64,000 bases of DNA from NCBI RefSeq assembly GCF_028369105.1, contig NZ_JAQNDO010000001.1, forward strand, positions 10,820,501 to 10,884,500, given 5' to 3'. The position numbers and the translations under genes were made by a program. The notes beneath the pieces were generated by a model, which did not search any database, was not told where the DNA came from, and saw only the letters and a list, made by a program, of their open reading frames with translations. This DNA is from Polyangium mundeleinium. Its GTDB lineage: Bacteria; Myxococcota_A; Polyangia; Polyangiales; Polyangiaceae. How positions within the stretch are numbered: position 1 is the stretch's first letter; the number at the start of each line of letters is the position of its first letter. This document shows, one piece after another, positions 9,701-16,908 of the stretch.

Positions 9701-9975
9701 GCACGGCCGCGGAGTCGTGCGCGAACGGGGCCGATCCCATCGATAGCTACCTGACGCTCTTCGATGCGACGGGCTTGGAGCTCGGCGCGGACGACGACGG
9801 CGGTCGTGGGTATTGCTCGGCGATCGACGGCCTCGGCGCGACGCCGCCGCACGCCTTCGCGAAAAACCTCGCGGGCGGCACGTACTACCTGCTCGTGCAA
9901 ACCTCGCCGTTCTCGGCGACGCCGGGCAACCCCATCGCCGTGTTCGATTACAAGCTCGCGATCACCATCCGATAA
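6748..9975 (+). CDS. Surface lipoprotein with DUF4215 Cys repeats and pre-peptidase C-terminal (PPC) domains
   Basis: 1075 aa from ATG 6748, chosen because a GGAG site and a lipoprotein signal (LGSFGSMGC, cleavage before Cys) follow directly. After the lipobox comes a GGxGGx spacer of about 75 residues. Then come three consecutive DUF4215-type Cys modules (CGDG..E.CDDGN...DGC) and alternating PPC-like beta domains. Five PPC domains are marked by E-x-EPNN at nucleotides of about 7459, 8028, 8598, 9177 and 9550, with further Cys modules between the first four. The protein is predicted to be anchored at the outer surface, with disulfide-rich and jelly-roll-like binding domains. Family function is unknown; adhesion or calcium binding is speculation. 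Confidence 0.9.
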   Translation: MTRLTRHFGMALVLGLGSFGSMGCELIAAVDRSQIPQGEGGSGGQGGQGGGPGGMGGEGGVGGQGGVGGEGGQGGGGMGGGGMGGGGMGGMGGQGGGGMGGMGGQGGMGGSMDVCGDGALTGAETCDDGNTLANDGCDATCAQEAGWTCTGAPSACVSECGDGIVVGTEACDDANATDMDGCSACVVENGWTCTGQPSACNTTCGDGILAGTEACDDGNTKDLDGCSSTCVVDTFPETEPNNSTATANGPFSAPVLVSGSINPGSDADWYQITVPATADLHVETYDANGPTSCLNIDTLVTLYASDGTTVIASDDDGGTNACSRLDGTTNAALRHVPAGTYYVKVEEAGNDKVIPGYKLVVTYDALCGDGTVSGSEECDGGAGCAATCDRVPVCGDGFVDAPETCDDGNTMDGDTCSATCETSILMETEPNNTSAQALDGFAPPVLYQGAIIPATDVDFYAIKLDQTSDLTVESFDVNGPGSCVGVDTLLRLYATDGTTVLLERDLGGLGACGKIDSKKPGDAAARHLPAGTYFVSVEDYLNNTEIPGYRLLITLDATCGNGKVEGAEECDGGAGCSAICERIAVCGDGKIDAPETCDDGNTTAGDGCDASCLKESTPETEPNNDAATANGPFTPYAIVSGAINPGSDIDFHSFTLSAYSDVRLETSDANGPGSCALPLDTVITLYGPDGTTELANADDGGVNICSRISGKTHAGARRLAPGTYFVKVEDFENDTVIPGYLLEMAVESVCGNGVVEGSEECDGGAGCEANCDRVPTCGDGHLDGTEACDDGNLMDGDGCSATCALEVLGEVEPNNSTAQADFFLLLTGSANVVGSIAAAGDVDLFRIDLASDAALVLETLNDTGIGCGFTSTLNLYDAAGLLLETDNVSGEGSCSALTMNLAAGTYYVGVEETNKDGTIASYLLRAKVLADNGPENEPNNQQADATGMTGWDSVITGLHMAFDDDDYFEITVPAGKSLRAEIIEGTAAESCANGADPIDSYLTLFDATGLELGADDDGGRGYCSAIDGLGATPPHAFAKNLAGGTYYLLVQTSPFSATPGNPIAVFDYKLAITIR

Positions 9976-9990
9976 TCCTCCCCGCGGCGA

Positions 9991-10026
9991 CCCCGCGATG
10001 GCCCGCGGAAGCGGAACATCGCGGGG
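9991..10026. terminator. Bidirectional hairpin between convergent genes
   Basis: A perfect 10-bp inverted repeat (CCCCGCGATG / CATCGCGGGG) with a 16-base loop sits between two convergent large genes. It lacks a long T tract, so terminator activity is inferred from position and stem strength. Confidence 0.55.
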
Positions 10027-10039
10027 CCTCCTTCACGCT

Positions 10040-12844
10040 TCAGCGCTTGCGGCGGCGCCCGAAGAGGGCGCCCAGGGCCACGAGGGCCGCGAGTCCACGT
10101 CCGCTGTTCTCCACGGGTCCGGCAGCGGCGCGGCAGCCACCGCCCGGCACCTCGTCGCCGCCGGCGGCGCCGGCGCCGCCGGTGCCGCTCACACCACCCA
10201 TACCGCCAGAACCACCTGCGCCGCCCATTCCACCGGCGCCGCCGCCGCTGCCGCCGGCGCCGCCCATTCCACCCGCGCCGCCGGAACCACCTACGCCGCC
10301 CATTCCACCGGCGCCGCCCGCGCCTCCGCTTCCGCCCGCGCCTCCGCTTCCGCCGCTGCCCTCCGGGGTCACGCCGCCCTCGTAAATCTCCGCGCTTCCG
10401 TGGGCCTCAGGGTCGCCGTCGCCGGACGAGCAACCGCCCAGGAGCCCCCCGAAGACCAGGACACGATTGCCATCGAGCTGCATAGCCGACGGAAACCGGC
10501 GGGTCGTGCCCATGGCCGCCACCGTCGACCAGCCATTCGTCGCGGGGTTGTACACCGCGGCGCTGCGGAGATCGCATTGGTCGCCGCCTCCCCATTCCGT
10601 GCCGCCCGCGATGAGCACCAGGCCGTTTCCGAGCAGCGCGGCCGTGTGACGACGGCGCGCGACGTCCAGGGGCCCGGTCACCGTCCAGTCGTTCGTCGCC
10701 GGATCGTAGACCTGCGCGTGCGGGATGTTCTGCGCGCCCGTGACCAGCACCCGACCATTGCCGAGCAGCGTCGCCGTGAAATCGGCGGGCGGCATGAGCA
10801 ACGCCTGCGTCGGCGTCCACGCATTCGTGGCGGGGTCATACCGATCGGCGCCGTTGCCGCTCACCACGAGCACGCGGCCGTCGAGCAGCCGCGTCGCCTT
10901 GTGCCCGGAATGCGCGAAGGTCAGCGTCCCGGCCGGGGAGAAGGCCCCCGTGGCCGGATCGTAGAGCTCCGCCGTCGCCGGATCACCCGCGCCGCCGCTC
11001 ACCAGCACCTTCCCGTTTTGCAAGAGGACCGCCGAGGCCCCCCCGCGCGCAACGGAGAGCGCGCCCGTCGCGGTCCATGCTTTTGTCGCCGGATCGTAAA
11101 GCTCGGCGACTTCCGTCCCGCCGCCCACGACGAGGATACGCTCGTCGGGGAGCCGCACGAGAGCGGCGCTCGCATCGTGGTGCGCGACCATGGAGCCGGT
11201 GAGCGTCCACGTATGGCTCGCCGGATCGAAGACCTCGGCCGTCGACGGCCCATCCCCGCCCACGACGAGGATCTCGCCGGTCGAGACCCGGATCGACGCA
11301 GCGTTGCGGCGCGTGTGCGAGAGCGGCGCGACGTCGCTCCAGGCGTTCGTCGACGGATCGTAGAGGTTCGCGGAGAGGGTATCGGTCCAGTTGTTGTCGT
11401 GCCCTCCGGCCACGAGCACGCGGCCGTCCGCGAGCTCGGCCCACGTGCCCGCTTGCCGAGGCACGGGCATGCTCCCGGCCGGCGTCCACCCGAACTGGCA
11501 GCCGACCGGCATCGCCCCGTCGCACGCGCCCGCCTGGCAGACGCCATTTGCCGTGCACCCGTCGGCATTGCCGCACACGGCGCCGCTCAGCGGCGTGCAC
11601 GTGCCATTCGCCGACGCGCCCGCGCTCACCGCGCACGCGTCACACGCGCCCGCATCGCACGCGGCATTGCAGCAGACACCGTCGGCGCAAAAGCCGCTCG
11701 CGCATTCGCCCGCGAAGAGGCAAGCCTCGCCCTGGGGGGCGAAGGTGAGCACCTCGACGCTCGTGCTGCCGCCGCCGGCCACGAGCACACGCCCGTCCGC
11801 GAGCGCCGTCGTGGTGTGGTCGCTCCGGTTCGTGTGGAGGAACTTGCCGAGCGACCATTTCCCGGTCGCCGGATCGTAAACCTCCACGGTCGCGCCGCCG
11901 CCTGCGACCAGCACCCGGCCATCGGCGAGCAGCGTGGCCGTGTGCTGGTCGTGGGCGACGCCCATCGGCGCCACGACCGACCAGGCGTTGCTCGCCGGAT
12001 CGTAGAGCTCCGCGCTGCGGTTCGGGGCCATGTAGCCCTCCCCGAAGTAATTGGTCGTTCCGCCGGCGACGAGCACCTTGCCATTGCCGAGCAGCGTCGC
12101 GGTGTGGGTCTGGCGATTCTGGACCGCGCCCGCGGGGGCCCACGCGTCCGTGGCCGGATCGTAGAGCTCCACGCTGCCGATGGGGTCGCCGAAGTCGTTC
12201 ATCCCGCCCACCAGAAGGACCTTGCCGTCCGGCAGGAGCGTCGCCGTGTGGTAGGAGCGCTCCTGCGCCATCGACGCCGCGGCCGTCCACGTATTCGTGG
12301 CGGGATCGTAGATCTCGCTCGTCTTCACGATCCACCCTTTGGATTCGCCGCCGGCCGCGAGGATCCGGCCATCGGGCAGCAACGTCGCGGTCGAATGTTC
12401 GCGCGGCGTGGGGAGCGGCGCGGCGGGCGTCCACGTATTCGTGACGGGGTCATAGATCTCGACGGCGTTGGTGCCGCCGCCGGCCACGAGCACCTTCCCG
12501 CTCGGCAGCAGGGTCGCGGTCGGGCGCGAGCGCGCCGTCGCCATGGGCGCGACGAGCGTCCATGCATTCGTGGCGGGGTCGTACACCTCGGTCGTCGCGC
12601 TCCCTCCGCCGGCCACCAGGACCTTGCCATCGGACAAGCGTGTCGCCGTGTGCCCGCTCCGGGCGACGTTCATGGGCGGGGCCACGTCCCAGCGTGGCGC
12701 CGTGAGCGCCGAGGCGGCCTCGCCGAGGCCGTGCGCCTTGGCGCGGCTCGGCCGGGCCTCGACGCCATTACATCCGAGCGCCGCGGCGAGCGGCACGACG
12801 AGGAGAACGGGGGCGAGGTGACGAAAGATAGAAGTCGTACGCAT
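10040..12844 (-). CDS. Kelch-repeat surface protein with Cys-rich insert, Gly-rich linker and MYXO-CTERM-like tail
   Basis: 934 aa from the ATG at 12844, which puts a lipobox-like segment (PLAAALGC) close to the N-terminus. About 15 kelch blades recur as GHTAT.L.DG.VLVAGG followed by YDPATNAW, so two six- to eight-bladed propellers are likely. They are separated by a Cys-rich insert (about residues 380-450) with CADGVCCN-type motifs. A Gly/Ala/Ser-rich linker precedes a C-terminus with GGGC, a hydrophobic stretch (LAALVALGALF) and RRRKR, resembling the MYXO-CTERM sorting tail processed by myxosortase. Having both a lipobox and a sorting tail is odd. It is convergent with the PPC lipoprotein and divergent from the gene at 12992. 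Confidence 0.88.
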   Translation of the reverse strand: MRTTSIFRHLAPVLLVVPLAAALGCNGVEARPSRAKAHGLGEAASALTAPRWDVAPPMNVARSGHTATRLSDGKVLVAGGGSATTEVYDPATNAWTLVAPMATARSRPTATLLPSGKVLVAGGGTNAVEIYDPVTNTWTPAAPLPTPREHSTATLLPDGRILAAGGESKGWIVKTSEIYDPATNTWTAAASMAQERSYHTATLLPDGKVLLVGGMNDFGDPIGSVELYDPATDAWAPAGAVQNRQTHTATLLGNGKVLVAGGTTNYFGEGYMAPNRSAELYDPASNAWSVVAPMGVAHDQHTATLLADGRVLVAGGGATVEVYDPATGKWSLGKFLHTNRSDHTTTALADGRVLVAGGGSTSVEVLTFAPQGEACLFAGECASGFCADGVCCNAACDAGACDACAVSAGASANGTCTPLSGAVCGNADGCTANGVCQAGACDGAMPVGCQFGWTPAGSMPVPRQAGTWAELADGRVLVAGGHDNNWTDTLSANLYDPSTNAWSDVAPLSHTRRNAASIRVSTGEILVVGGDGPSTAEVFDPASHTWTLTGSMVAHHDASAALVRLPDERILVVGGGTEVAELYDPATKAWTATGALSVARGGASAVLLQNGKVLVSGGAGDPATAELYDPATGAFSPAGTLTFAHSGHKATRLLDGRVLVVSGNGADRYDPATNAWTPTQALLMPPADFTATLLGNGRVLVTGAQNIPHAQVYDPATNDWTVTGPLDVARRRHTAALLGNGLVLIAGGTEWGGGDQCDLRSAAVYNPATNGWSTVAAMGTTRRFPSAMQLDGNRVLVFGGLLGGCSSGDGDPEAHGSAEIYEGGVTPEGSGGSGGAGGSGGAGGAGGMGGVGGSGGAGGMGGAGGSGGGAGGMGGAGGSGGMGGVSGTGGAGAAGGDEVPGGGCRAAAGPVENSGRGLAALVALGALFGRRRKR

Positions 12845-12866
12845 GCGCGACGATATCCGCGTCAAC

Positions 12867-12883
12867 CCCTTGACCGTCAAGGG
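12867..12883. promoter_or_regulatory. Palindrome between divergent lipoprotein genes
   Basis: CCCTTGA-CCG-TCAAGGG, a perfect 7-bp inverted repeat, lies about 23 bases upstream of the kelch gene start in the 147-bp divergent spacer. Possible operator for one or both genes; symmetry and position are the only support. Confidence 0.3.
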
Positions 12884-12991
12884 AAAGCGGCCGCGGCGGA
12901 ATCTTCTCCCATTTCATGACCCGGACGGCCCGGCATCTCGGGTTCGAATCCGAAATCTTGACGCAGCGCGGATTCGAGCGACAACTGGCGC

Positions 12992-14314
12992 ATGCTGCCC
13001 CGCCTCGTCGCGCTCTCGGCGCTCGTCCCCCTCTTCGGCTGCGCGCAAGGCTCCGAGCTGCCCGATTTCACGTCCGGGGCAGGCGCCTCGCTGGCCGTGG
13101 GGAGCTCCTCGTCGTCCGCGAGCAGCAGCACCGGCACGGGTGGCGCGGGCAGCGGCGGAATGGGCGCAGGCGGTGCCGGCGGCAGCGGCGGGTCCGGCGG
13201 AATGGGCGGCGCGGGCGGTATGGGCGGCTCCGGCGGAATGGGCGGCTCCGGCGGAATGGGCGGCTCCGGCGGAATGGGCGGCGCCGGCGGCGGGAATCCC
13301 ACGGGTACGATGCTCGTGCTCGCGGGCCCGGGGGCGGGGGCCGGCCATTACGATCCGGCTGCTGGCTGGGCCACGGGCTCGATCAACCTCCAGTTTTCCG
13401 CGGCCGGGCTCGCGCCCCGCGCGGAGGGCGTGGTCGCGGTCCTGCGGCGCCAGAGCGCGAATGCGGCCGAAAACAACGAGCTCTTCTGGGCGACGTGGAC
13501 AAAGGCCGCGGGCTTCGGGGCCGTGCAAAAGGTGGGCACCTTCGGATTCGCGCAGGATGGGCCGGCGGCTGCGCCGCTCGGCGTGGCCACGCTGATGACG
13601 TTCCTCGGCACGGACAACAAGCATTACTTCGCGCAAAACGAGGGCGGCGCCTTTGGCCCGTTCGGCCCTTTGCCCGCGGGCATGGTGCAATTCCAGGCCT
13701 TCGGCCCGAGCGCGACGGCCCTCGCGAGCGACGGCGCGGCGGGGGTGTACGCCGTGTATGCGGGCGACGACGGGCATCTTTATTCCCTCGCGAAGAGCGG
13801 CCCAGGGAGCGCGTGGACGCCTTCGAACCAGGCGCCGACCTCCACCGTCGCGAATTGGCTGCGCCCCTTCGCGCTCGTCGACGCCGACCAGGACCTGCGC
13901 ATTTTCTACGTGCGGCAAGGCGACAATCGGATCTGCATGGTCAAGCTCGTCACCCCGCAGAATTCATGGAGCGCGGAGGAGACCGTGGGCACGGCGACGA
14001 CGGGGCTCTCGCCGGCGGTGGCTGCGACGGCCGCGGGGGATTTCGTCGTGGCGTATCGCGGCGTGCTGAACGACGGGATCTATTTCGTGCGCGGAAAGGA
14101 CGGGGCGTGGGGCGCGGTCACGACGATCGAGGTCCCGCAGACCCCGTCCTCCATGCCAGTCGCGCTTGCGGGCTTGTCAGGGGCCGACGCGGAGATCGTG
14201 TATACGACGGGCGGGACGCTGAAACATGCGCGGGTGAAGGGGGCGCAGGCAGAGGTGGCGGCTGTGCCGGGGGTGGCGAATGTGATCCATGTGGCGGCGA
14301 CGATCGTGCCTTGA
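12992..14314 (+). CDS. Lipoprotein with Gly-rich spacer and beta-propeller-like domain
   Basis: 440 aa. The signal peptide MLPRLVALSALVPLFGC ends in a lipobox cysteine at residue 17. A Ser-rich stretch and a GGxGGM spacer (about residues 48-105) follow; at DNA level the spacer contains an 18-bp tandem repeat around 13219-13290. The remaining 330 residues contain repeating beta-rich units with motifs such as ELFWATW, GHLYSLA, LRIFYVRQG and GIYFVRGKDGAWG. These resemble lectin or sialidase-like propeller blades that read out as W/Y-x-F/Y strands. Predicted to sit on the outer surface, possibly binding sugar. The end abuts the stop of the DUF4435 gene directly. Confidence 0.82.
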   Translation: MLPRLVALSALVPLFGCAQGSELPDFTSGAGASLAVGSSSSSASSSTGTGGAGSGGMGAGGAGGSGGSGGMGGAGGMGGSGGMGGSGGMGGSGGMGGAGGGNPTGTMLVLAGPGAGAGHYDPAAGWATGSINLQFSAAGLAPRAEGVVAVLRRQSANAAENNELFWATWTKAAGFGAVQKVGTFGFAQDGPAAAPLGVATLMTFLGTDNKHYFAQNEGGAFGPFGPLPAGMVQFQAFGPSATALASDGAAGVYAVYAGDDGHLYSLAKSGPGSAWTPSNQAPTSTVANWLRPFALVDADQDLRIFYVRQGDNRICMVKLVTPQNSWSAEETVGTATTGLSPAVAATAAGDFVVAYRGVLNDGIYFVRGKDGAWGAVTTIEVPQTPSSMPVALAGLSGADAEIVYTTGGTLKHARVKGAQAEVAAVPGVANVIHVAATIVP

Positions 14315-15181
14315 TCAGCGGAGCACCACGAACGGGGGATGCAGCGACTCCCAGGTGCGGATAGAAGCGCAGAGTTTCGTGGTAGCGAAAAGCCCCTCGT
14401 CGTAAGCGAGGATCAGCATCCGCTCGACCATCGACCCATCGAGCTCGCCTCTGTCGTTCGTCGCCCATGCCTTGCGCAGGGCGAGCGCCAGGATCTCGGT
14501 CAGGTGGTGCCCGCAGCACACATGCCAAGGATCGTGGGCGTCGTCGTGCATGGCCATCAGCCGGGCGAGGAGCGCCTCGCCTTTGAGGTCCAGGCGCTTC
14601 GAGTGATTTGCCACGACCTTGACCATCTCCATCGGATCGAGAAGCAGCGTCTTCTCATCGATGAACCTGCCGACCTTCAGCTCCTCGAATCGTAGGTTGA
14701 GCCCATCCCTTCGGGAGAGCCAGAGCAGGTAACCAAGCTGTTTCCCGCATCGGAGGAGGCACGCGCGCAGGTCGCCATGTTGCTCGCGGAACCTCTCGAC
14801 CTTTTCCTCCTTCGCGACCTGCAAAAGCAGCTTCTCGAAGGCCGGCGAGGCGAGGAGCATGGTTTCGAGGTCGTGCGTATCCGTGAAAACCACGCTCACG
14901 GAAGGAGGGCTTCGGCCTTCGAGGATGTCGAAATCGGCGTCGAGGATGAAGAGCACGCCGCCCAGGGGTGGCGTCTGCAAGCGTTGAAGCGCATCGAGCG
15001 CCTTGTCGCGCCCGTAGGCCACGACGATCTTGCATGTGTCCTTGTCGATGAACCAGTCGAAGAACCGCTTGTCGCTCTCCCCCTCCACGACGAGGAAGGC
15101 CCCGCGGTGATGAGAACGCAGCATCCGGATGCTGTTGGCGATGTAGACACCGCCCATCGCATCGCGCATCGCGTTGCTCAT
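14315..15181 (-). CDS. DUF4435 / TOPRIM-like protein, AriB-like effector of a PARIS-type defence system
   Basis: 288 aa. The N-terminal third looks like a TOPRIM fold: the strand FLVVEGESDKRFF carries the candidate metal-binding Glu (E33/E35), and FILDADFD supplies the DxD (D81, D83). The rest is helical, as in DUF4435 proteins. It starts in an ATGA overlap with the upstream ATPase gene, so the two are translationally coupled. In the known PARIS system AriA (AAA ATPase) holds AriB (DUF4435/TOPRIM) until a phage anti-restriction protein is sensed; AriB then acts as a nuclease reported to attack tRNA. That mechanism is transferred from the family. Base composition appears less GC-rich than the flanking genes, consistent with transfer. 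Confidence 0.78.
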   Translation of the reverse strand: MSNAMRDAMGGVYIANSIRMLRSHHRGAFLVVEGESDKRFFDWFIDKDTCKIVVAYGRDKALDALQRLQTPPLGGVLFILDADFDILEGRSPPSVSVVFTDTHDLETMLLASPAFEKLLLQVAKEEKVERFREQHGDLRACLLRCGKQLGYLLWLSRRDGLNLRFEELKVGRFIDEKTLLLDPMEMVKVVANHSKRLDLKGEALLARLMAMHDDAHDPWHVCCGHHLTEILALALRKAWATNDRGELDGSMVERMLILAYDEGLFATTKLCASIRTWESLHPPFVVLR

Positions 15182-16413
15182 TCGGCGGCCTTGGCAGGCA
15201 GTTCCGGCCCCTTCAATTCTACAGTCAAATCCCAGCGATCGTTGATGATGGCCGGGGAGTGGGTGGCGACGAGTACGTCATACCCCCCGAGCTTGCCGAT
15301 CTGGAGGAGGTCGTCGAGGAATTCGTTTTGCCAGGCGAGGTGGAGAGAAATTTCGGGCTCGTCGATGAGGACGAGTACGCCAGGGTCTACATGAAAGAGC
15401 AACGTGGAGAGGAGGACGAGTTCGTGCTGCTCGCCCGAAGACAGGCTCTCCAGGGGGATGACCGACCCGTCGACCAAGGAGTGGAACACGAGGCCGTCTT
15501 CCCGCGAGATGCTCATACGCTTGTAGGCAAAGCGCCTGTTGATGGCCGCCGTGAGCAAATCGATCCGTCGCGTGAGGTCTTCGAGCACCTCGAGCTTGCT
15601 CTCCGTGTGATCGAGGTACACCGTGAGAACGTCGAGCTTCGACGGATCGAGTGGCGGGAGCTTCCTGTGCGCTTCGCGCTCGGGTTCGAGCACCCCCAGG
15701 CGAATGAGCCGCGCTCGTTTCTCTTCGAGACGCTGCAAGCGGGCCTCCGCCTCACCGACGGACAGCGCGTTCTGCGGCTGAAACAATCGATCGAGGAACG
15801 TGCTGTCCAGTTCCTGGGCATGCGCCGCGTATGTCGCGAGTTTCTCCTGAATACGTTGCACGATTGCCTGCGAATGCCCGAGAACCGCTGGGAGGATCTG
15901 TTGCTCGTACCGGGAGGGCCGATGTTCGTGAAGGAGGCGTTGGGTGTTGACCAATAAGGTGCCCACCTCACCGCACTTCTCACCGATCCATTCCTGTACC
16001 TGACGCGACGCCTTCGCCCTCAAATCATCGATATCGCCCAACGGAAACGTGGGAACGAGGTTGGCGCATTCCATGACCTCCGGCTCCGTTCCAGAGGATC
16101 GCCGGTAAGTTACGACGAGGCCCGCGATGGCCATGAATTCTTCATAGAGGTCATCCGATACAGGGATGTGCCTCACCTCGAGGATCCCGCCCCCTTCGAA
16201 CTCAACCGCAAATGATTCGAAAGGCACCGATGCCAGACCATCGAACGGGCCATCCAGGAGCGCATCCACCATCCCCAGGATCTTCGTCTTCCCATACCCG
16301 TTCGGCCCATGCAGGATCGTGATCCGCTCATCCATATTGAGCGGAATCTCATGGTCGAAGATTCCGAACAGACCCGTCACCTTGATCCGCCGTACCCGCG
16401 GGGTGGTCGTCAT
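15178..16413 (-). CDS. AAA/ABC-type ATPase, AriA-like sensor of a PARIS-type defence system
   Basis: 411 aa from ATG 16413; a TTG 33 bases earlier is possible but less likely. Walker A is GPNGYGKT (about residues 36-43), the ABC signature LSSGEQ is at about 324-329, Walker B LVLIDEPEISLH at about 347-358, and the H-loop VATHSPAI follows. A charged helical insert between them (about 150-290) is the coiled-coil arm expected of AAA_15/OLD/Rad50-like ATPases. Length, domain order and the ATGA overlap with a DUF4435 gene match PARIS ariA-ariB. Some AAA plus DUF4435 pairs lie outside PARIS, so the system name is probable rather than proven. Confidence 0.8.
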   Translation of the reverse strand: MTTTPRVRRIKVTGLFGIFDHEIPLNMDERITILHGPNGYGKTKILGMVDALLDGPFDGLASVPFESFAVEFEGGGILEVRHIPVSDDLYEEFMAIAGLVVTYRRSSGTEPEVMECANLVPTFPLGDIDDLRAKASRQVQEWIGEKCGEVGTLLVNTQRLLHEHRPSRYEQQILPAVLGHSQAIVQRIQEKLATYAAHAQELDSTFLDRLFQPQNALSVGEAEARLQRLEEKRARLIRLGVLEPEREAHRKLPPLDPSKLDVLTVYLDHTESKLEVLEDLTRRIDLLTAAINRRFAYKRMSISREDGLVFHSLVDGSVIPLESLSSGEQHELVLLSTLLFHVDPGVLVLIDEPEISLHLAWQNEFLDDLLQIGKLGGYDVLVATHSPAIINDRWDLTVELKGPELPAKAAE

Positions 16414-16560
16414 GGTGGACGCCAGCCTACCCGGATCATCCCCCAACCGCTACCTTGCGCCGCTTTCGGCTCGCCGCCCCTCCCCGCCCCCCTGCCTCGC
16501 CGCCCGTCCCTTCTGCCTTGACACGCCCCCGTTCTCGCCTCGCCTCCCTCCACCTCTGCC

Positions 16561-16771
16561 TCGACGCCCGGAAGCTCCTTCGAGACGCCCCCTTCCCCGT
16601 ACATCGACGCCCGGGAGCTCCTTCGAGACGCCCCCTCGCCTCTGCCTCGACGCCCGGGAGCTCCTTCGAGGCGCCCCCTCGCCTCTGCCTCGACGCCCCG
16701 AACCTCCTCCGAGACGCCCCCCTCGCCCTACCTCGACGCCCGGAACCTCCTTCGGGACGCCTTGGTCCCGC
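16561..16771. repeat. 43-bp tandem repeat array in an intergenic region
   Basis: Four consecutive 43-bp units start at 16561, 16604, 16647 and 16690, with a fifth degenerate unit at 16733. Each begins TCGACGCCCGG, has GAGCTCC or GAACCTCC in the middle and a CTTCGAGACGCCCCC core near its 3' half. A diverged unit may precede (16518), and half-units (TTCGAGAC) continue to about 16805. The 495-bp gap 16414-16908 that holds the array has no convincing gene. It lies just upstream of the PARIS-like operon and of the gene at 16909. There are no unique spacers, so it is not CRISPR. Confidence 0.8.
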
Positions 16772-16908
16772 TTCGAGACACCTTCCGTCAACTTCGAGAC
16801 GCTCCCCAGCGTCCCAGAGCACGAATCCGTCCTTTCCGTGACGCCCGGATGCGTTACCGTCCTCACGCGACATCACGCCTCGCCTTCCTCTCACGGAAAG
16901 GACACCCC

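Noticed and set aside
6757-9900. A very long open frame antisense to the PPC/DUF4215 gene.
   Set aside because: It is a by-product of high GC3; its translation is Arg/Ala/Val-rich low complexity without domains.
12950-12965. GGTTCGAATCC, which looks like a tRNA T-arm.
   Set aside because: The flanking bases do not form a 5-bp T-stem, and no acceptor or anticodon stems could be built around it.
16561-16805. Regular repeats considered as a CRISPR array.
   Set aside because: Units are adjacent with no unique spacers and there are no cas genes.
16414-16900. Minus-strand frame with GVSKELPGVE-like repeats in the tandem array.
   Set aside because: The repeats are at DNA level and 43 is not a multiple of three, so no single frame repeats; there is no start or ribosome site.
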